A stretch of DNA of 22,521 bases from Funneliformis mosseae (taxonomy: Eukaryota; Glomeromycota; Glomeromycetes; Glomerales; Glomeraceae), in NCBI GenBank assembly GCA_910592005.1, contig CAJVPP010001131.1:1-22521 (forward strand). Reading direction: 5' to 3'. The translations under genes were made by a program, and so were the position numbers. The notes below the pieces were generated by a model. It was not told the DNA's origin, ran no database searches, and saw nothing but the letters and a program-made list of their open reading frames with translations. Of this stretch, positions 1-12,317 are shown one piece after another (position 1 is the stretch's first letter; every line of letters begins with the position of its first letter).

Positions 1-30
1 GCTAATATAAATAAATAAAATACTAATTGA

Positions 31-223
31 TTATAAATAATAAATAATTAATAATACAAAATAATTAATAATATAATGGAATTTTCCGGCGACTTCTGGA
101 TTTTTCGTATAACTTTTATTTAATTCATTTCTTTTATCTTTACCATCTTTATCGTTTAACATAGCGCAATCAATATGCCTTTTTAGTCACGTGTGTTACA
201 TAATCTTTTGGATTAATATCTTC
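31..223 (-). pseudogene. Possible broken coding fragment, unrecognised
   Basis: On the minus strand an ATG at 162-160 opens a 43-codon frame to a TAA at 33-31. It starts M-L-N-D-K-D-G-K-D-K and contains N-P-E-V-A-G-K-F, and it is much less AT-biased than its surroundings. Just upstream, a tatag acceptor at 228-224 is followed by another open stretch (E-D-I-N-P-K-D-Y-V-T-H-V-T-K-K-A-Y) that hits TGA unless one base is skipped. The two stretches together look like one old exon with a frameshift. I do not recognise the protein. The composition and acceptor favour a former gene end, but the piece is short and could be chance. Confidence 0.3.
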
Positions 224-1918
224 CTATAGCAATATCTTAGAATTTAAGATATATTTAGTTAAACTCATAATGACAAACTTAATAGCTTAGTTAGTGTATA
301 GTATTATAACAAATCTAGATAAGAGACAATGTAATTTTGTATAAATTTAAATTAATTTTTTTATTTATAATACTGAAACTTGTAAAAACTTACAGATGAA
401 TTAATTTACAACTTGAGCAAAAAGTTTATTCTATTTATACAAAATTAATTTGCTATAGTTAACTTTCTATAATGTTATAAACTAACTATTTTAATAAATT
501 TTAGATATAATATAATAATAAAATTAATAAAATAAATATAAGATAAATAATATAAAATAAGAAAATAAATAAATATAATAAAGATATCTAAGAATAAAAA
601 TTATTTATTATTACGAATATAAATAAAATTTATAATATCAGAAGGAACTGGTTAATTTGGTCGATCAGGTAAATCATGTAGATTCTTAATATTTTTTTGA
701 TTTACTTGTCACAATAATTATTAATCATTGCTATGCAATATAATCTAACAGTTTTTATGTGATCTTTTCTGCACTTATGATAATGTCAATTTCTAATGTT
801 GACAATATTGTATTGCTTATATATTTTATATTATATGTTATTCTTAAATTTATTACATATTTTTTAATTATTTTTAACCATAAATATTTTTAATAATATA
901 TTATAAGTAATGTTTTAAAAGATAAATTATACAATAAATAGCTTTATTATTATAACTGTTACTTTATTTATTCAATAAAATATTCATATTTATTTTTCTT
1001 ATTTGAAATTAAAACTAAAACTATACATGTAGTATCTTTTTTACACATAATCTAACAAATAAGTATTATTTACAGTTGATCAAATATTAACTATTTGAAC
1101 GTTTCAGATGCTTTAACATTCTCAATTACTTATTTTAAATATCATGTTAGATGATACTATAGAAATAGTTTATCTGTCCATATATGAAAATTGTATTTAT
1201 GTAATATAATTTATGTAATATAATATTATTATTATGTAATAATATTATATATAGGCATCATTAAATCCTAATTAAACTATCTTGCTTAATTCTCTTATTG
1301 ATCATGTAATAAATGAATTCTATAATAAAAATAACTTACATAACTCTCTTACAATAATAACCTCTAAAATACCAAATCTATAGCATATACAAACTAAAAA
1401 TGTCATTCTTTAAGCCTATTCTTTTTAAAAAATAGCTCTAGTTAAAAAAAAAATTGAATGTGTTTCAATTTTGAATATTAGGTTTTGAAAAATTCAGAGG
1501 ATTCATTCTTGTAGTTTTTTTAGTTCTAGCATTAAGAATCATTTTATCCCGTCAAAATTCTAGCTTGATTTAATAAAAAACGACGTTGTTTGCAATGAAA
1601 AAAAAAAATCCAAAGATGGTTAATGGAATTTACGATCAACTCGATTTTATCACATGATCTTAATTATAGTGAGCCGTTTTTGACTAGGTTTATATGTTGT
1701 GTCGATAATTTCCAAATCAATTTTATTACACGGGGAATTGGGAAAAGCTTCTAAATTACATACCAACCTTTCGTTCTCCTTTTTATTCTGTACTGTTGTC
1801 TATATACTTTTACACCGCTCGTCATTTTCATACTAATATCTTTATAGAAAGGTTTCTTACGTTGTTTTTTTATTTTATCTTATACTTCTTAATCCGCGTC
1901 TGTTGTGCTTTTAATATA
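224..1918. other. AT-rich intergenic region and upstream region of the XMAP215 gene
   Basis: No coding frame of believable composition was found on either strand. Most of it is A/T runs with short TAATA-type repeats. From about 1490 the composition becomes more mixed. A T/C-rich stretch at about 1765-1900 leads into the ATG at 1919 and is the likeliest place for the promoter and 5' leader of the XMAP215 gene. I could not fix a TATA element or transcription start. Confidence 0.45.
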
Positions 1919-4900
1919 ATGGCAGCACCTGAGGAGGATTATTCATCAATACCTCTTAATGAACGAGTAACACATAAGGTTTTTTTTTTTTCTTTTCTCC
2001 AAATACTCGTTCAATTTTAGTCTTGATGATATAATATTTTCGGTATTTTGGCTCTTTTAGATTTGGAAAGTTCGGGTTGGAGCTTATGAAGAACTTGCAA
2101 AACTATTTAAAAAATCAGATAGTGAAAGCGACTTTAGGCCTTATGAGGGATTAATGAAAAGCATTGCGACAGATTCCAATGCTGTCGCTCAAGAAGCTGG
2201 TCTAACGACATTGATTGCATTTGTTGATAACGCACCAAATCCATTAAGGTAAATTTAACTTTTTCTTTCACGCAATAACCTTCATCCAAATGTTTTTAGC
2301 GCGTCAAAATAGATTTGAACAGTTTATAAACTGGCGCCTATTATTCGATTTCAACCGTTTCTTCAGGTCTTAATATGGTAGTCTCTTCTCAATTGCAGGG
2401 CCAGGGCTTCTATTATACCGGCCGTTGTTGATAAGGGTTTCGGCTCAAGCCGTTCTGGAACAAAAACTAAGGCAATAGAACTCATACTGTTATATATAGA
2501 AGTTGATATACCAGATCCCATAGTGGTGTGTGAATGAATATCTTATAATTATTACTTAAAAGAAAGTTTGCTAATTAATATTTATTATTTTTAGGAAGAT
2601 GTCCTTGCTGGATTAAATGCCAAACAACCTAAATTGGTTGCCACAGCTGTTCATGCACTTAAAGAGATAATTAGGTACTGATATAAACCTTGGATCGCTT
2701 TTATTTTAATGCGACAAATAACTCAATTAAATTAATCGTTTACTTAATATACATATATATTTATTTATATAAAGACTTTACGGTGCAAAAACAGTGAATG
2801 TTAAGCCTATTCTCAAAACTATACCAAAAATATTTGCGCACACGGATAAGAATGTGAGAAGTGAGGTAATTAAATACATTATACTGTATAAAGATGATTT
2901 TATCTTGTTATCTTAAGCTAATTTAAATTTTATCTTAGGGAACACAATTAGTAATAGAACTATATAAGTGGTTGAATAAAGCAATAGATCCACATTTATC
3001 AGAGTTAAAGCCAGTACAGGTAAAATTAAAGATAGAAAAGATGAAGTTACCTTCTTTTTTTTGGAAACTTCAGATTCATATTTTATTGATTATAGATCAA
3101 AGAATTGAATGAAGCATTTGAAAAATTACCACAAGTAAAACCTCAACAGGAACGATTATTACGTTCACAAGTAGCTGCAGCAGAGGCAGCGGCGGAAGCT
3201 GGTGGAGGTAGTGTTATTTGTTGCTATAAGCATTTGGTTAGATTTATCTTTTAATAGTTTTGAAATTGATTTAATAGGTGATGAAGCTGAAGCAGAAGAG
3301 GAGAAAGAGATTGATGCATATGATTTAGCAGAACCAGTCGATGTTCTGTCAAAATTATCCAAAGAATTCTATACTGGATTGGTAATACATATTATACGAT
3401 ATTAATTTTCATAGTAGATTCTTGAAATAATTTCATATATCTTTTTAGGGTTCTACCAAATGGAAAGAAAGGAAAGAAGCTCTGGAGGGTTTGTTAGAAA
3501 TCTGTAAGACACCGAGGATCGTGGATAATAATTATTCTGATTTAACCACTGCCCTTGCAAAGGTTTGTAAATATGATTAAGATCATATTAATGAAAAGTT
3601 AACTTATGTGTTACTTTTAAAATTATAGCGTATGTCAGATTCCAATGTTCTAGTAGTTACAATCGCAGCTAATGTGATAGAGGCGTTGGCCTTGGGTTTA
3701 CGTGAAGCTTTTTCAAAATATAAACCAACGGTAATTTATCACACTCAATTTATCATTTGTATGATATTGAATCCTTTATTAAGATATTATTTTTATATAG
3801 GTCGTAGGTCCCATGATAGAAAAACTTAAAGAAAGGAAGCAAAGTGTAGTTGATGCTTTGGCTTCGGCACTGGATGCCGTATTTTTAAGTGTAAATATTA
3901 TAGGGTCATTATAATACATTTTTTTAAACTAATCAATAATTTCATTATTTAACAGGTTACAATATCTGACGTTTCTGAGGACATATTGGCGGCCGGAAAA
4001 CACAAGAACCCACAAGTTAAATCAGAGTCCATGAAATGGCTTGTCAGATGTATAAAAAATACTAAAATTGCACCACAAAAGGCTGAAATCAAATCTTTAA
4101 CTGAAATGATGGTGAAGGCTTCTGAGGATAGTTTTGAACCTGTTCGTAATGCAGCTTTTGAAGGATTGGGAACAATGATGAAAGTCATTGGTGAGAAGGC
4201 GATGAACACTTTCTTGGAAGGGCTTGACGATATAAAAAAGGGAAAAGTCAAAGAATGTTATGAAAAGGCTGAAGTTAAAGTAAAATATTCTGCGGCGAAA
4301 AAGCCTCCACCTCCAGCCAAAGCAGATGCACCCAAAGGGAAATCCTCGGGAAAACCTGTGGCAAAAAAAGAAGCTGTGCGTCATATTTTAGGAGTAGTTA
4401 ATTTAATCTTTCATTGATATTGTTATATAATAGTTCAACTCATTTTGCCTTTTTGGGAATTTGTTTTGAAGGGATCTGCACCCAAGAAGGCAGCTCCTGC
4501 TGGAAAATCCGCCCCAGCAGCAAAGCCAGGAGGTCCTCCGAAAAAAGCTTCTGCTCCACCTCCTCAAAAGAAGAGCGGAAAGGTGAAGGAAGAAGTTATC
4601 AAATACAAGTTTACTAGCGAAGAAGTTGAGTCCAAGGTTGCTGAATTGATTTCTGACGATCAGACTGCCGGATTAAGTGAAAAGAATTGGAAATTACGTT
4701 TGGAGGGTATGTTATTTTAGTAAAATTATTTTGCTTGAAACTATGCAGAATTTTTACTAGTTTGTTTTCATATTAGCTATTGAGAATCTTCAAACCACGT
4801 TAGAAGAGATGGATCCGTCTGAAGTAGAAGCGGAGTTATTTATCAGATTTCTTTCTATTAAACCTGGCTGGAAAGAAAGCAATTTTCAGGTTTATATTAT

Positions 4901-7900
4901 ATTGTGTTAAGATATGAAATAATATTTTTAAATACGTGTTAACCTAAGTTTAACATTTTAGATTTTATCAAAAGCATTTAATATAATGGAGATACTTTGT
5001 CAAAAAGTTCCGTCATTTGGAAAACCAGCGGCAGCATTAGCAATACCAAGTAAAATGCGTTTAATGTGTTTATTTTATTTCACTACTTTATCTCTTTAAA
5101 AATATTTATATGTTCGTTACTATAGTATTGATAGAAAAGTTGGGCGACATTAAACTAAAGAAAAGTGCAGGAGACGCATTAACGGCTTTTACCGAAAAAA
5201 TATCCTTACAATTTGTATTTTCGCAAGGTTAGTAGTTATGTTGTCTAAATTTATAAATATTTATAATACTAATAAAACCTTTAAATTACAGCATATGATC
5301 CATTGCGTAAAGCAAAAGCACCTAAGACATTAGCTGATAGTTTAACATGGATGCATGGTGCTATTATGGAATTTGGAATAGCAGCTCTTCAAGTGCGTGA
5401 GTTGATTGAATTTCTCAAATTCGCATTAAGCAGTTCTAATGCGGCTGTTCGCACAAATTCTGTCACTGTTTTGGGAGCTTTGCGCGTTTTTGTAGGACCA
5501 GGTAAAAAAAAAAGAAATCGTCATGTATATTCCCCAATTATATATAATATTTAATATTCTATTTATGTTGTAGATATAAGAACATTTGTTCAAGACTTAA
5601 ATCCTACACAACTAGCCACAATTGACAGTGAATTTGAGAAAGTAGCTGATAAAGCACCTCCAAAAGCATTAAAAACAAGCGTGTGTATCATCAAACCTAT
5701 AATCATTTTTATATATAACCTAAAATATTGATTTCTATTCTTTATACATTTAAAAAGGTCGATGTTATAAGCACAGGAGGTAGTGGGAAAGATACTTTAG
5801 AAGAATTGTTTCCTAAAGTTGATATTAGCGCACAATTTACTAGTAAAATGATGGCAGTAAGTTTTTTGATTGGTGATTATATTATCCTTTCTTAATGGTG
5901 TATAATAATAATATATTGTTAGGAATGTAACGATGATAAATGGAAAGTTCGAAAGGATGCACTTGATCAAGTCCTTGCTATTGTTGATGCTAATAAGAAA
6001 ATTAAACCGAGCTTAGGTTTGTTAATTATATTAGTATACTTAAAAAGACAAAAAAAAAAAAGCAAGGGAACCTTAATTACAATATTTATATTATAGGTGA
6101 CTTCATTCCTATCCTGAAAGCGAGGCTATCAGATAGTAATAAAAACTTGCAAATGATGGCTTTGGATATAACTGCTAAGCTTGCTACTGCGATGGGCAAG
6201 CCATTTGACAGGCATGTTAAAATATTAGTAGCACCAGTCACAGCTGTTCTTACAGATAAAAAAGCAACAGTCCGCGGCAGTGCTATTGGCACTTTGGATG
6301 CTTTAGCAAATGCTTGTGGGCTCGATCCTTTAATTGGTTCATTTTCAACAAGTCTTGCGACTGATAATCCTTTATTAAGAAAAGATCTATTGAGTTGGCT
6401 TTCTGAACGTCTCAAGGAAGCTGCAGAGAGTGATAAAAAGAATGCGTTACCAGACTTGTCACCCATGGTTCAACCAATTCTATCTTGCTTACAAGATCGG
6501 AATGGTGAAGTTAGAAAAGCAGCACAGGCTTGTTTAGGACCTATAGTAAAAAGTGCCGGTTATGATTATGTAGTAGCAAAATGTGGTGATTTGAAAGGTG
6601 CATTAAAACAGACAATTATGCCGATGATAGAAGCCGTTCGACCAACAGGCCCTAGTGGTCCCGCTGCGAGGAAGGATGCTAAAAAGGCGGGCCTAAAATC
6701 TCGGCTTGCTGCACCATCAGGCAAGGATAAAGCTGACGAAGACGATGAAGAAATAGATGATGACGAACCAGTGAAATTGCCACCAGGATTAATTCTTAGA
6801 CCACCAGCTAATTCAACATTTAATAAACCTACTGCATCATTAGCAAATCCATTAGTCACAGCAAATCCTAATGCATCGAGCATACCTATAAATGGACCAC
6901 CTTCTTTGTTAGCACAACCTAGTGGTATTAGTAGGCTTCAGTCACCTTCTCAAAGAGGTGGTATTCCAAGTGGTATTGGTAGAGGGTTACCACCTCCGTC
7001 AAGATTACAGTTTTCTCGAATTCGTCCTAGTATGAATGGTGCAAATGGGCAAATTCCTACAGTATCTAATGGTTCCATTGATGAGAATGAAACTAAGAAA
7101 GATTTGTTTAGCATAGAAGTTAATAAATCAGAACGTTCCCTATCAGAGAATAATGAAATAAATGCGATTCCGCATTCTCCTGGATTACCTCCTGTTAAAC
7201 AGCGAACATCTGAGCGCGGTTCTGTTTTTATGGTGGAGATTATCATTACTAAAATTATGAGTACAGAGTTTCAACAAAGTATTGAGGCATTGAAAGAGTT
7301 AGACAAACATTTGAACACTTCTCCTGAATCCATTATTCATGATGTAGATGAACTCGTAAATGCTTTGGCATTCCAAGTTCGTATTTCTTATACACAGCTT
7401 CAACCACAATCACAGAGTTTAATTCGACTATGTAAACATCTTGTCAACGCTTTAGTACTATTATTTTCAAATAAGAATTTGGCATTAGCAGTGTCTCAAG
7501 ATTCACTTGACCGTTTATTATCTGAGCTAGCACATCGCTTGTTAGATCATAATCTCACAATAGTGGATGGTGGTCAACAATTATCAAAAGCGCTTAATGT
7601 CTCAATGGTTAAGGTACTTGAAAATAGCAATCGTAACAGAACGTATAGGTAAGAGAGATTAATTTTCCTATATAAAAAGAAAAGTATTATTTTATATCTT
7701 TAAATTTTTTTTTTTAGCGCACTAATCTCAATACTAGAAAAATCATCATCTAATTTGCGTGAAGTTGATGCAGCTACAGCTACCACACAAACAAAGTTTA
7801 CTGAACTAATTATGAAATGTTTATGGAAACTAGCAAAGACAGTTCAAGATAATTTGAAGGCTGGTATCCTTTCACCGAATCAATTATTACGTGATCTCAA

Positions 7901-9120
7901 TAGCTTCTTTTTAGCAACACCACCAGCTGAATGGAAAAGACGAGCAGCAGAAAAGGTACCATTAGGCGAAATGCCTTTACGTACGGTTAAAACATTGTTA
8001 CTTGAATTGGTAACAGGTCTTGGTGATAATGTATACGAACATTTAGATCTTATTGAAGATCCACAAAGGAGTTATGTTTATCCTTATTTGCATCATATGA
8101 TTGAGGCTACTAAGAAGAAGGATAAGCTAGCTAATAATTCAACAATCGCTTACAATAATATATCAAGTCGTTCATCTTCAATTTCATCAGTCCGATCTTT
8201 TAGTTCACCCGGTTCCGACTTGACACTTGCCACTACAGATACTGCAAGATCTTCTCCCTTAAACGAAGCTTCAATTAAGAATAATTCATCGGCAAAAAAT
8301 TCATCATCTATAAGTTCTCCACCAGCTAGAAGTTCTCCAATACCCGAAGTTCCTGGTCATATTAATGAAACAATGTCAAATGCTTCAGAGCCAGTAAGTC
8401 CAGCGTCACCACGCACTCCGATGACTCCGAAATTCCCTACACCAACTAGTAGTGCACGTTCATCAGGCTCACATGAAGTAGAAATGAATGCACGGCTGAC
8501 TCAAATTTTCCTTAAAATTGGAACGAGAGAAGAAACGAAAAAGGTAATTATAGGTAGTCAATTAAATAAATAATCATTAGAATTAAATAAATAGTTGGAT
8601 TTAAATTATTTGAAATTGTTTATTCAGGGTATTTATGAATTATATGAATTTCAAAAACTACACCCTGAAATGGAAGGCAAGATAACAACACAGTTATCTA
8701 GGACAGGTCCATATTTCCAAAGTTATATTCGCCGTGGACTTGCAAACATTGCTATAGAAGAAGAAGAAAAGGAAAGAGCTAATGTTATCGCGGAAGTTAA
8801 AAATCTCTGTATGTTATTTCAATTATAATAAAATTTTGTTTCTCTATTTAGCTTAATCATGAATTTCATATTTTTTTTTTTTTTTTTTTTTTAGTTCCTC
8901 AAAATTCAAATAATCATGATAAAACGGAGGATAATATAATTCCAACAGAAGGTAAGATTATAATCATGTATTTTATTAATTTGGTTGAAATTAAAAAATT
9001 TAAAATTTTGATTTTAAATATCTAGATGATCAACGTAAAATAAAACTTTTGAGGCTACAACAAATATTTGGTTTTCAAGCCATAAATGAAATAAATGAAG
9101 AGAACGAAAATATCAGTTAA
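1919..9120 (+). CDS. stu2: XMAP215/Dis1/Stu2-family microtubule polymerase, four TOG modules, 25 exons, 1775 aa
   Basis: This protein binds tubulin and adds it to microtubule plus ends; it also acts at spindle poles and kinetochores. Each TOG module shows the tubulin-contacting Trp of its first HEAT repeat: W22 in I-W-K-V-R, W286 in T-K-W-K-E-R-K, W596 in N-W-K-L-R-L and W848 in D-K-W-K-V-R-K. Approximate spans are TOG1 12-240, TOG2 265-490, TOG3 565-800 and TOG4 830-1055. Lys/Pro/Ala-rich basic linkers (about 490-560) resemble the lattice-binding linkers of the family. After an acidic patch and a disordered linker (1055-1245) come the conserved C-terminal helical domain (about 1250-1520), a Ser/Pro linker with several S/T-P sites (1525-1635) and the end region F-F/Q-S-Y-I-R-R-G-L (about 1640-1725). 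No TOG5 is visible, unlike the metazoan protein. The start fits the family: the conserved E-R-V-T-H-K leads straight into W22. Very sure of the family. Confidence 0.96.
1919..9120 (+). other. stu2: Splice map of the XMAP215-family gene
   Basis: Exons: 1919-1978, 2061-2248, 2399-2525, 2595-2674, 2775-2865, 2939-3019, 3096-3207, 3278-3381, 3449-3562, 3629-3730, 3801-3890, 3956-4375, 4472-4706, 4777-4889, 4962-5049, 5126-5227, 5292-5501, 5574-5680, 5758-5856, 5923-6016, 6097-7648, 7718-8543, 8628-8808, 8895-8951, 9026-9120. The sum is 5328 nt, exactly 1776 codons with the TAA. All 24 introns are GT-AG and 64-150 nt long, and every junction keeps frame with family-like sequence on both sides. The donor at 4376 (GTGCGT) is the least certain. 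An alternative GTAGTT 18 nt downstream is also in frame and would add six residues in a low-complexity linker. The intron at 8809-8894 ends in a T run of about 25 bases. Confidence 0.88.
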
Positions 9121-9480
9121 TGAAAACGTGTTAGATGAATATATGGGATTTAAAATCATATGATTTACTATGTCGTAACCCAAGTTTAATACATATATTA
9201 GAACTTTTTTTTCTTATAAATATACTTCATCTTTTTTGTGGTTCTTTCCATTACAACATATAAAATACAATTATCATATTTGTAATCTACAAACGTATAC
9301 GTTCAAAATTTTTGGTTTACCATTCTTTTTTTTTAAAAAAAAAAAAATTTATTTGTAATAATTTCAAGTTGGAATTAGAATAAACAAAAATTAGCACAAT
9401 TTATAAGCTAATAATATAGTTTAGTGATTAGCTTTAAGACATTAATTACTTTTAATTTAATTTCCTAACGTATGGCGAGA

Positions 9481-9521
<41 letters not shown>

Positions 9522-9674
9522 TTTTATTTATTTATTTACTAAATAAAGTATAATATTCCAAAATACTTATACAAATTTATCATATTTCTAAAAGACGTAC
9601 ACAATGTTCAAATATTCAACCAATTTAAATATTGGAATGAATATTGTGTAATTTAAGCACAATGTTTATTGGGT
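9121..9674. other. Tail-to-tail intergenic region, probable 3' UTRs of both genes
   Basis: No coding frame is present. The stretch must hold the 3' ends of the plus-strand XMAP215 gene and the minus-strand gene that stops at 9675. It is A/T rich, with many AATAAA-like words that are not informative at this composition. Two T-then-A homopolymer pairs lie here, at 9326-9347 and 9481-9519. Confidence 0.6.
9481..9519. repeat. Perfect T24-A15 homopolymer junction
   Basis: Twenty-four T are followed directly by fifteen A, so the last 15 T and the 15 A form a perfect palindrome. A shorter T9-A13 version lies at 9326-9347. Transcribed from either strand this would fold on itself, and in the intergenic gap it could affect 3' end formation. 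It is also a place where assembly or read length is often wrong. Confidence 0.8.
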
Positions 9675-11572
9675 TTAGGTTTCTCTATCGGTAGGATGTG
9701 GAGTTGGTGATGATCGAGCTAAAACGTTGCCAACGGTAATCAACTTTTCATCAATCTTCGACGGAGTTACATATGGTGCTTGACGATACTTCGTCGTAGG
9801 AGGAATTTGCTGTGGAAAAGGTGTTCTACCAGAAGAACCCCAAGCATTAATGAATGAATTCGATGAAGATGCAGATGCAGAAGGGAAAATCGTCGAGGTT
9901 GTTGAAATGCCAGTGAAAGGTAAGCTCATTGAAGAAGGTAATATTGTAAATTGTGTTGGGATTGATGATACGACAGTGCTTGATGATGTTGGTGTAGTTA
10001 TACTTTTTGAAGGGCGTGGTGGGCTAATTGTGTAACATGAAGGATCATAAGAACTATTTTGTTCCAATTCTTTCACTATAAATATAGTTTTAAGGATAAG
10101 GATCTATTGTAAATACCATTTATTTAAATTTAATACTACTTACTTAATTGTTCTTTGATCTGATTAATCTGTTTCTTCTTTCTATTCCATAGAACATTTA
10201 CATAAAGTACTCGAAGTATGAAAAATATGGGCATACAAAACAAGCCATATCCTGTATCATAATCATAATAATAATATTAATAATAATAATCATAATAATA
10301 CTATAATAATAAGCTAGACTTGCCTATGAAATTTGTAACTGTATAGATTTCAAATTGCCTTTTCAAATAGAGTAATTAGTGTATACATAATAAAATTGGA
10401 AACAAACTACAATGAATAATCAATGCATACCGAAAATATTTTGTGGAAGTTAGAATTGTTATAACAATCACCAAACAAATGTTACAAATCAATGTCTTCA
10501 CACTATTACTTTTTTCTACTTCAAAATCATTCTTTGGTAATTCTTGCTCAATAATTAGGAGACGAGCAAGATAAGGCAAATTCTCTAATTTATGAGGAGG
10601 TGACGTTTGTTGCTGCCTCGGTTTTGGTGCGGGTGTTGATTGAACAAGGGGTGAATCGGCTATTCGTACGTTCATATTTGATATCTCACGTTCAATTATA
10701 TTTTGCCTACTTGAATATATTGGTTGTCCTTCAAATCGATTACCTAATATACCAACATCAAATGTTGAATCTGAAGTCCTAACAGGACCAGTATAAGTTG
10801 GTGTATTTATAGGCGCGACGTTTGACTGAGTAATATAAGTGCTTGGTTGCGACTGCAAAAGTGGCTGGGGTGTCGACGCGAAGGATGTAAGTCTACTAGT
10901 ATTATCCTGTTGGGCAATGCCCTGAATACTGCTTAGAGTTGATCCTGTAGTATCAATTCTTGGCCTAAGCTGAAATTGATTTGATTGGAATGATGATGTT
11001 TGCCTAGGTTGAAATTGTGATGGTTGAATTTGTGATGATTGAAATGGTGTTGGCCTAGATTGAAATTGTGATGATTGAAATATCGTTGGCCTAGATTGGA
11101 ATTGTGATTGATATGATGTTCGTGATTGTTCTCTAATCAATCCTTGTAATTGTGGGAACGTGGGTGAAGCTGGTGAGGTTGACGTTGGAGATGATTGCTC
11201 TTGAACAGGACTAAAAGGTTGAAACCCTGTAGATTTCGCTCCTAAATTTAAATTCTTGCCGCTTTTTCCACGCAATAGTAACGGAGAATACTGATCCCCA
11301 AATTCAGACGCGGAAGAAGTTTCTTGGCTTTGCTCGAAACGTCTTCGTAACCATTGAGTACTACTATTAAATCTACTTTCACTGCTTTGATTAGACGGTG
11401 ACGAATTCACGTCCTGTTCGAAAAGTGACGAATTGTTTTGTGAAACTAATTTCGGCGTATAAACCATATTTTCCAAATTTTTCGCTAATACCCGCAAAGT
11501 TGTTTTCGAGAGTGGAACTTTTTCCAACCGTGTTTGGTAGCTCAATAATTTATATGACAAACCAATAAATAA
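9675..11572 (-). CDS. Ser/Gln/Pro-rich two-helix membrane protein, 5' end incomplete; weakly Pom34-like
   Basis: Three exons join on the minus strand: 11572-10408, 10251-10144 and 10075-9675, giving 557 residues to the stop. The first listed exon is open up to a clear acceptor (TTTTTTTAG) at 11573, so at least one upstream exon is missing; no ATG precedes it in frame. It begins L-F-I-G-L-S-Y-K-L-L, then P-L-S-K-T-T-L-R-V-L and Y-T-P-K. A long disordered region follows, with repeats of the type F-Q-S-R-P-T-x-F-Q-S-S-Q. Two hydrophobic helices (about residues 355-385 and 389-410) are followed by a basic stretch (N-R-K-K-K-Q) and a Ser/Thr/Pro tail. The P-L-S/T...L-L and Y-T-P motifs recall fungal nucleoporin Pom34, but its membrane pair is N-terminal, so that name is only a suggestion. 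The donor at 10407 (GTTTGT) was chosen because the stronger GTATGC at 10430 breaks the frame. Confidence 0.72.
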
Positions 11573-12126
11573 CTAAAAAAATTTCAGGGGTAAATTTATA
11601 AAACTTATTTATAAATATGCAACCTTTAATTTATAGTTTCATCTTAGTTTAAAAATTTATAAATTTTGTTATTTAGTATGTAAATATATAATAATTTACC
11701 AACAGTCTTTATTCAAGTATTCAAGTAACTTAAATCACTATTTAGTAATTATAGAAAGATAAAAAATTTAGTTTATAACAATTTATAGTAAAATTATATT
11801 TTTATATTAATAAATATAAGTTATTAGTAACAATATTTTAAAAAAATATTTTGAAATATTTAATAATTATTATTTAATTAAAATCACTATAAGAATCTAA
11901 TAAACTATATTTTATTACTAAATATTTTTAAATACTATATATTAATATATAAATTCATAAATAAAAAAATTAAAATAAATAAATAAGAGATTAAATAGAA
12001 TATGTATATAAAAATTTTATCAAATTATTATGAATTTTACTTAGCTTAAATAAATAAAATTAATAATAAAAAGTAAAAAAATTTACAATATATATATAAT
12101 CATATTAAAAGTAAATACTATATAAA
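11573..12126. other. AT-rich region upstream of the minus-strand membrane-protein gene
   Basis: The stretch is almost entirely A and T. The missing first exon or exons and the promoter of the minus-strand gene should lie here or further right. I could not identify an ATG-containing exon with a matching donor. A weak candidate donor (GGTAAAT) is near 11700, but the frames before it are short. Confidence 0.4.
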
Positions 12127-12223
12127 TATTAATAATTGGGGCATGTTACAACAAAATCAGACAAAGTTACCAAGAATTTCAGGGATCAAAATTCAGTCAT
12201 TTGTAACATGATTATAATTAATA
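12127..12223. repeat. Imperfect inverted repeat, possible MITE or element terminus
   Basis: A left arm at 12127-12151 ending CATGTTACAA is mirrored by a right arm at 12201-12223 starting TTGTAACATG. The ten inner bases are perfect, and the A/T outer part matches apart from a GGGG insertion. The loop is about 49 bases and is less AT-rich than the flanks. It sits at the left edge of the decayed-element region. It could be a small non-autonomous element of its own or the left end of the larger element. No matching right terminus was found near 15400. Confidence 0.5.
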
Positions 12224-12317
12224 GTTTTATAATATTCCATTTGTTATCTTAAGTGATATATATAACTATTCCTATATAAAAATAGTTAATTTAAAATTAA
12301 TTTACATCAGATCTACT

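Noticed and set aside
3202..3405. A separate frame spanning an XMAP215 intron
   Set aside because: It reads through intron 3208-3277; the second half is simply exon 3278-3381 of the XMAP215 gene.
6566..6883. Minus-strand frames of 100 or more codons opposite the large XMAP215 exon
   Set aside because: They are antisense shadows of conserved TOG4 and linker coding sequence.
9675..11572. Naming the minus-strand gene Pom34 outright
   Set aside because: Only short motif resemblance at the start, the membrane pair is in the wrong place for Pom34, and the first exon is missing.
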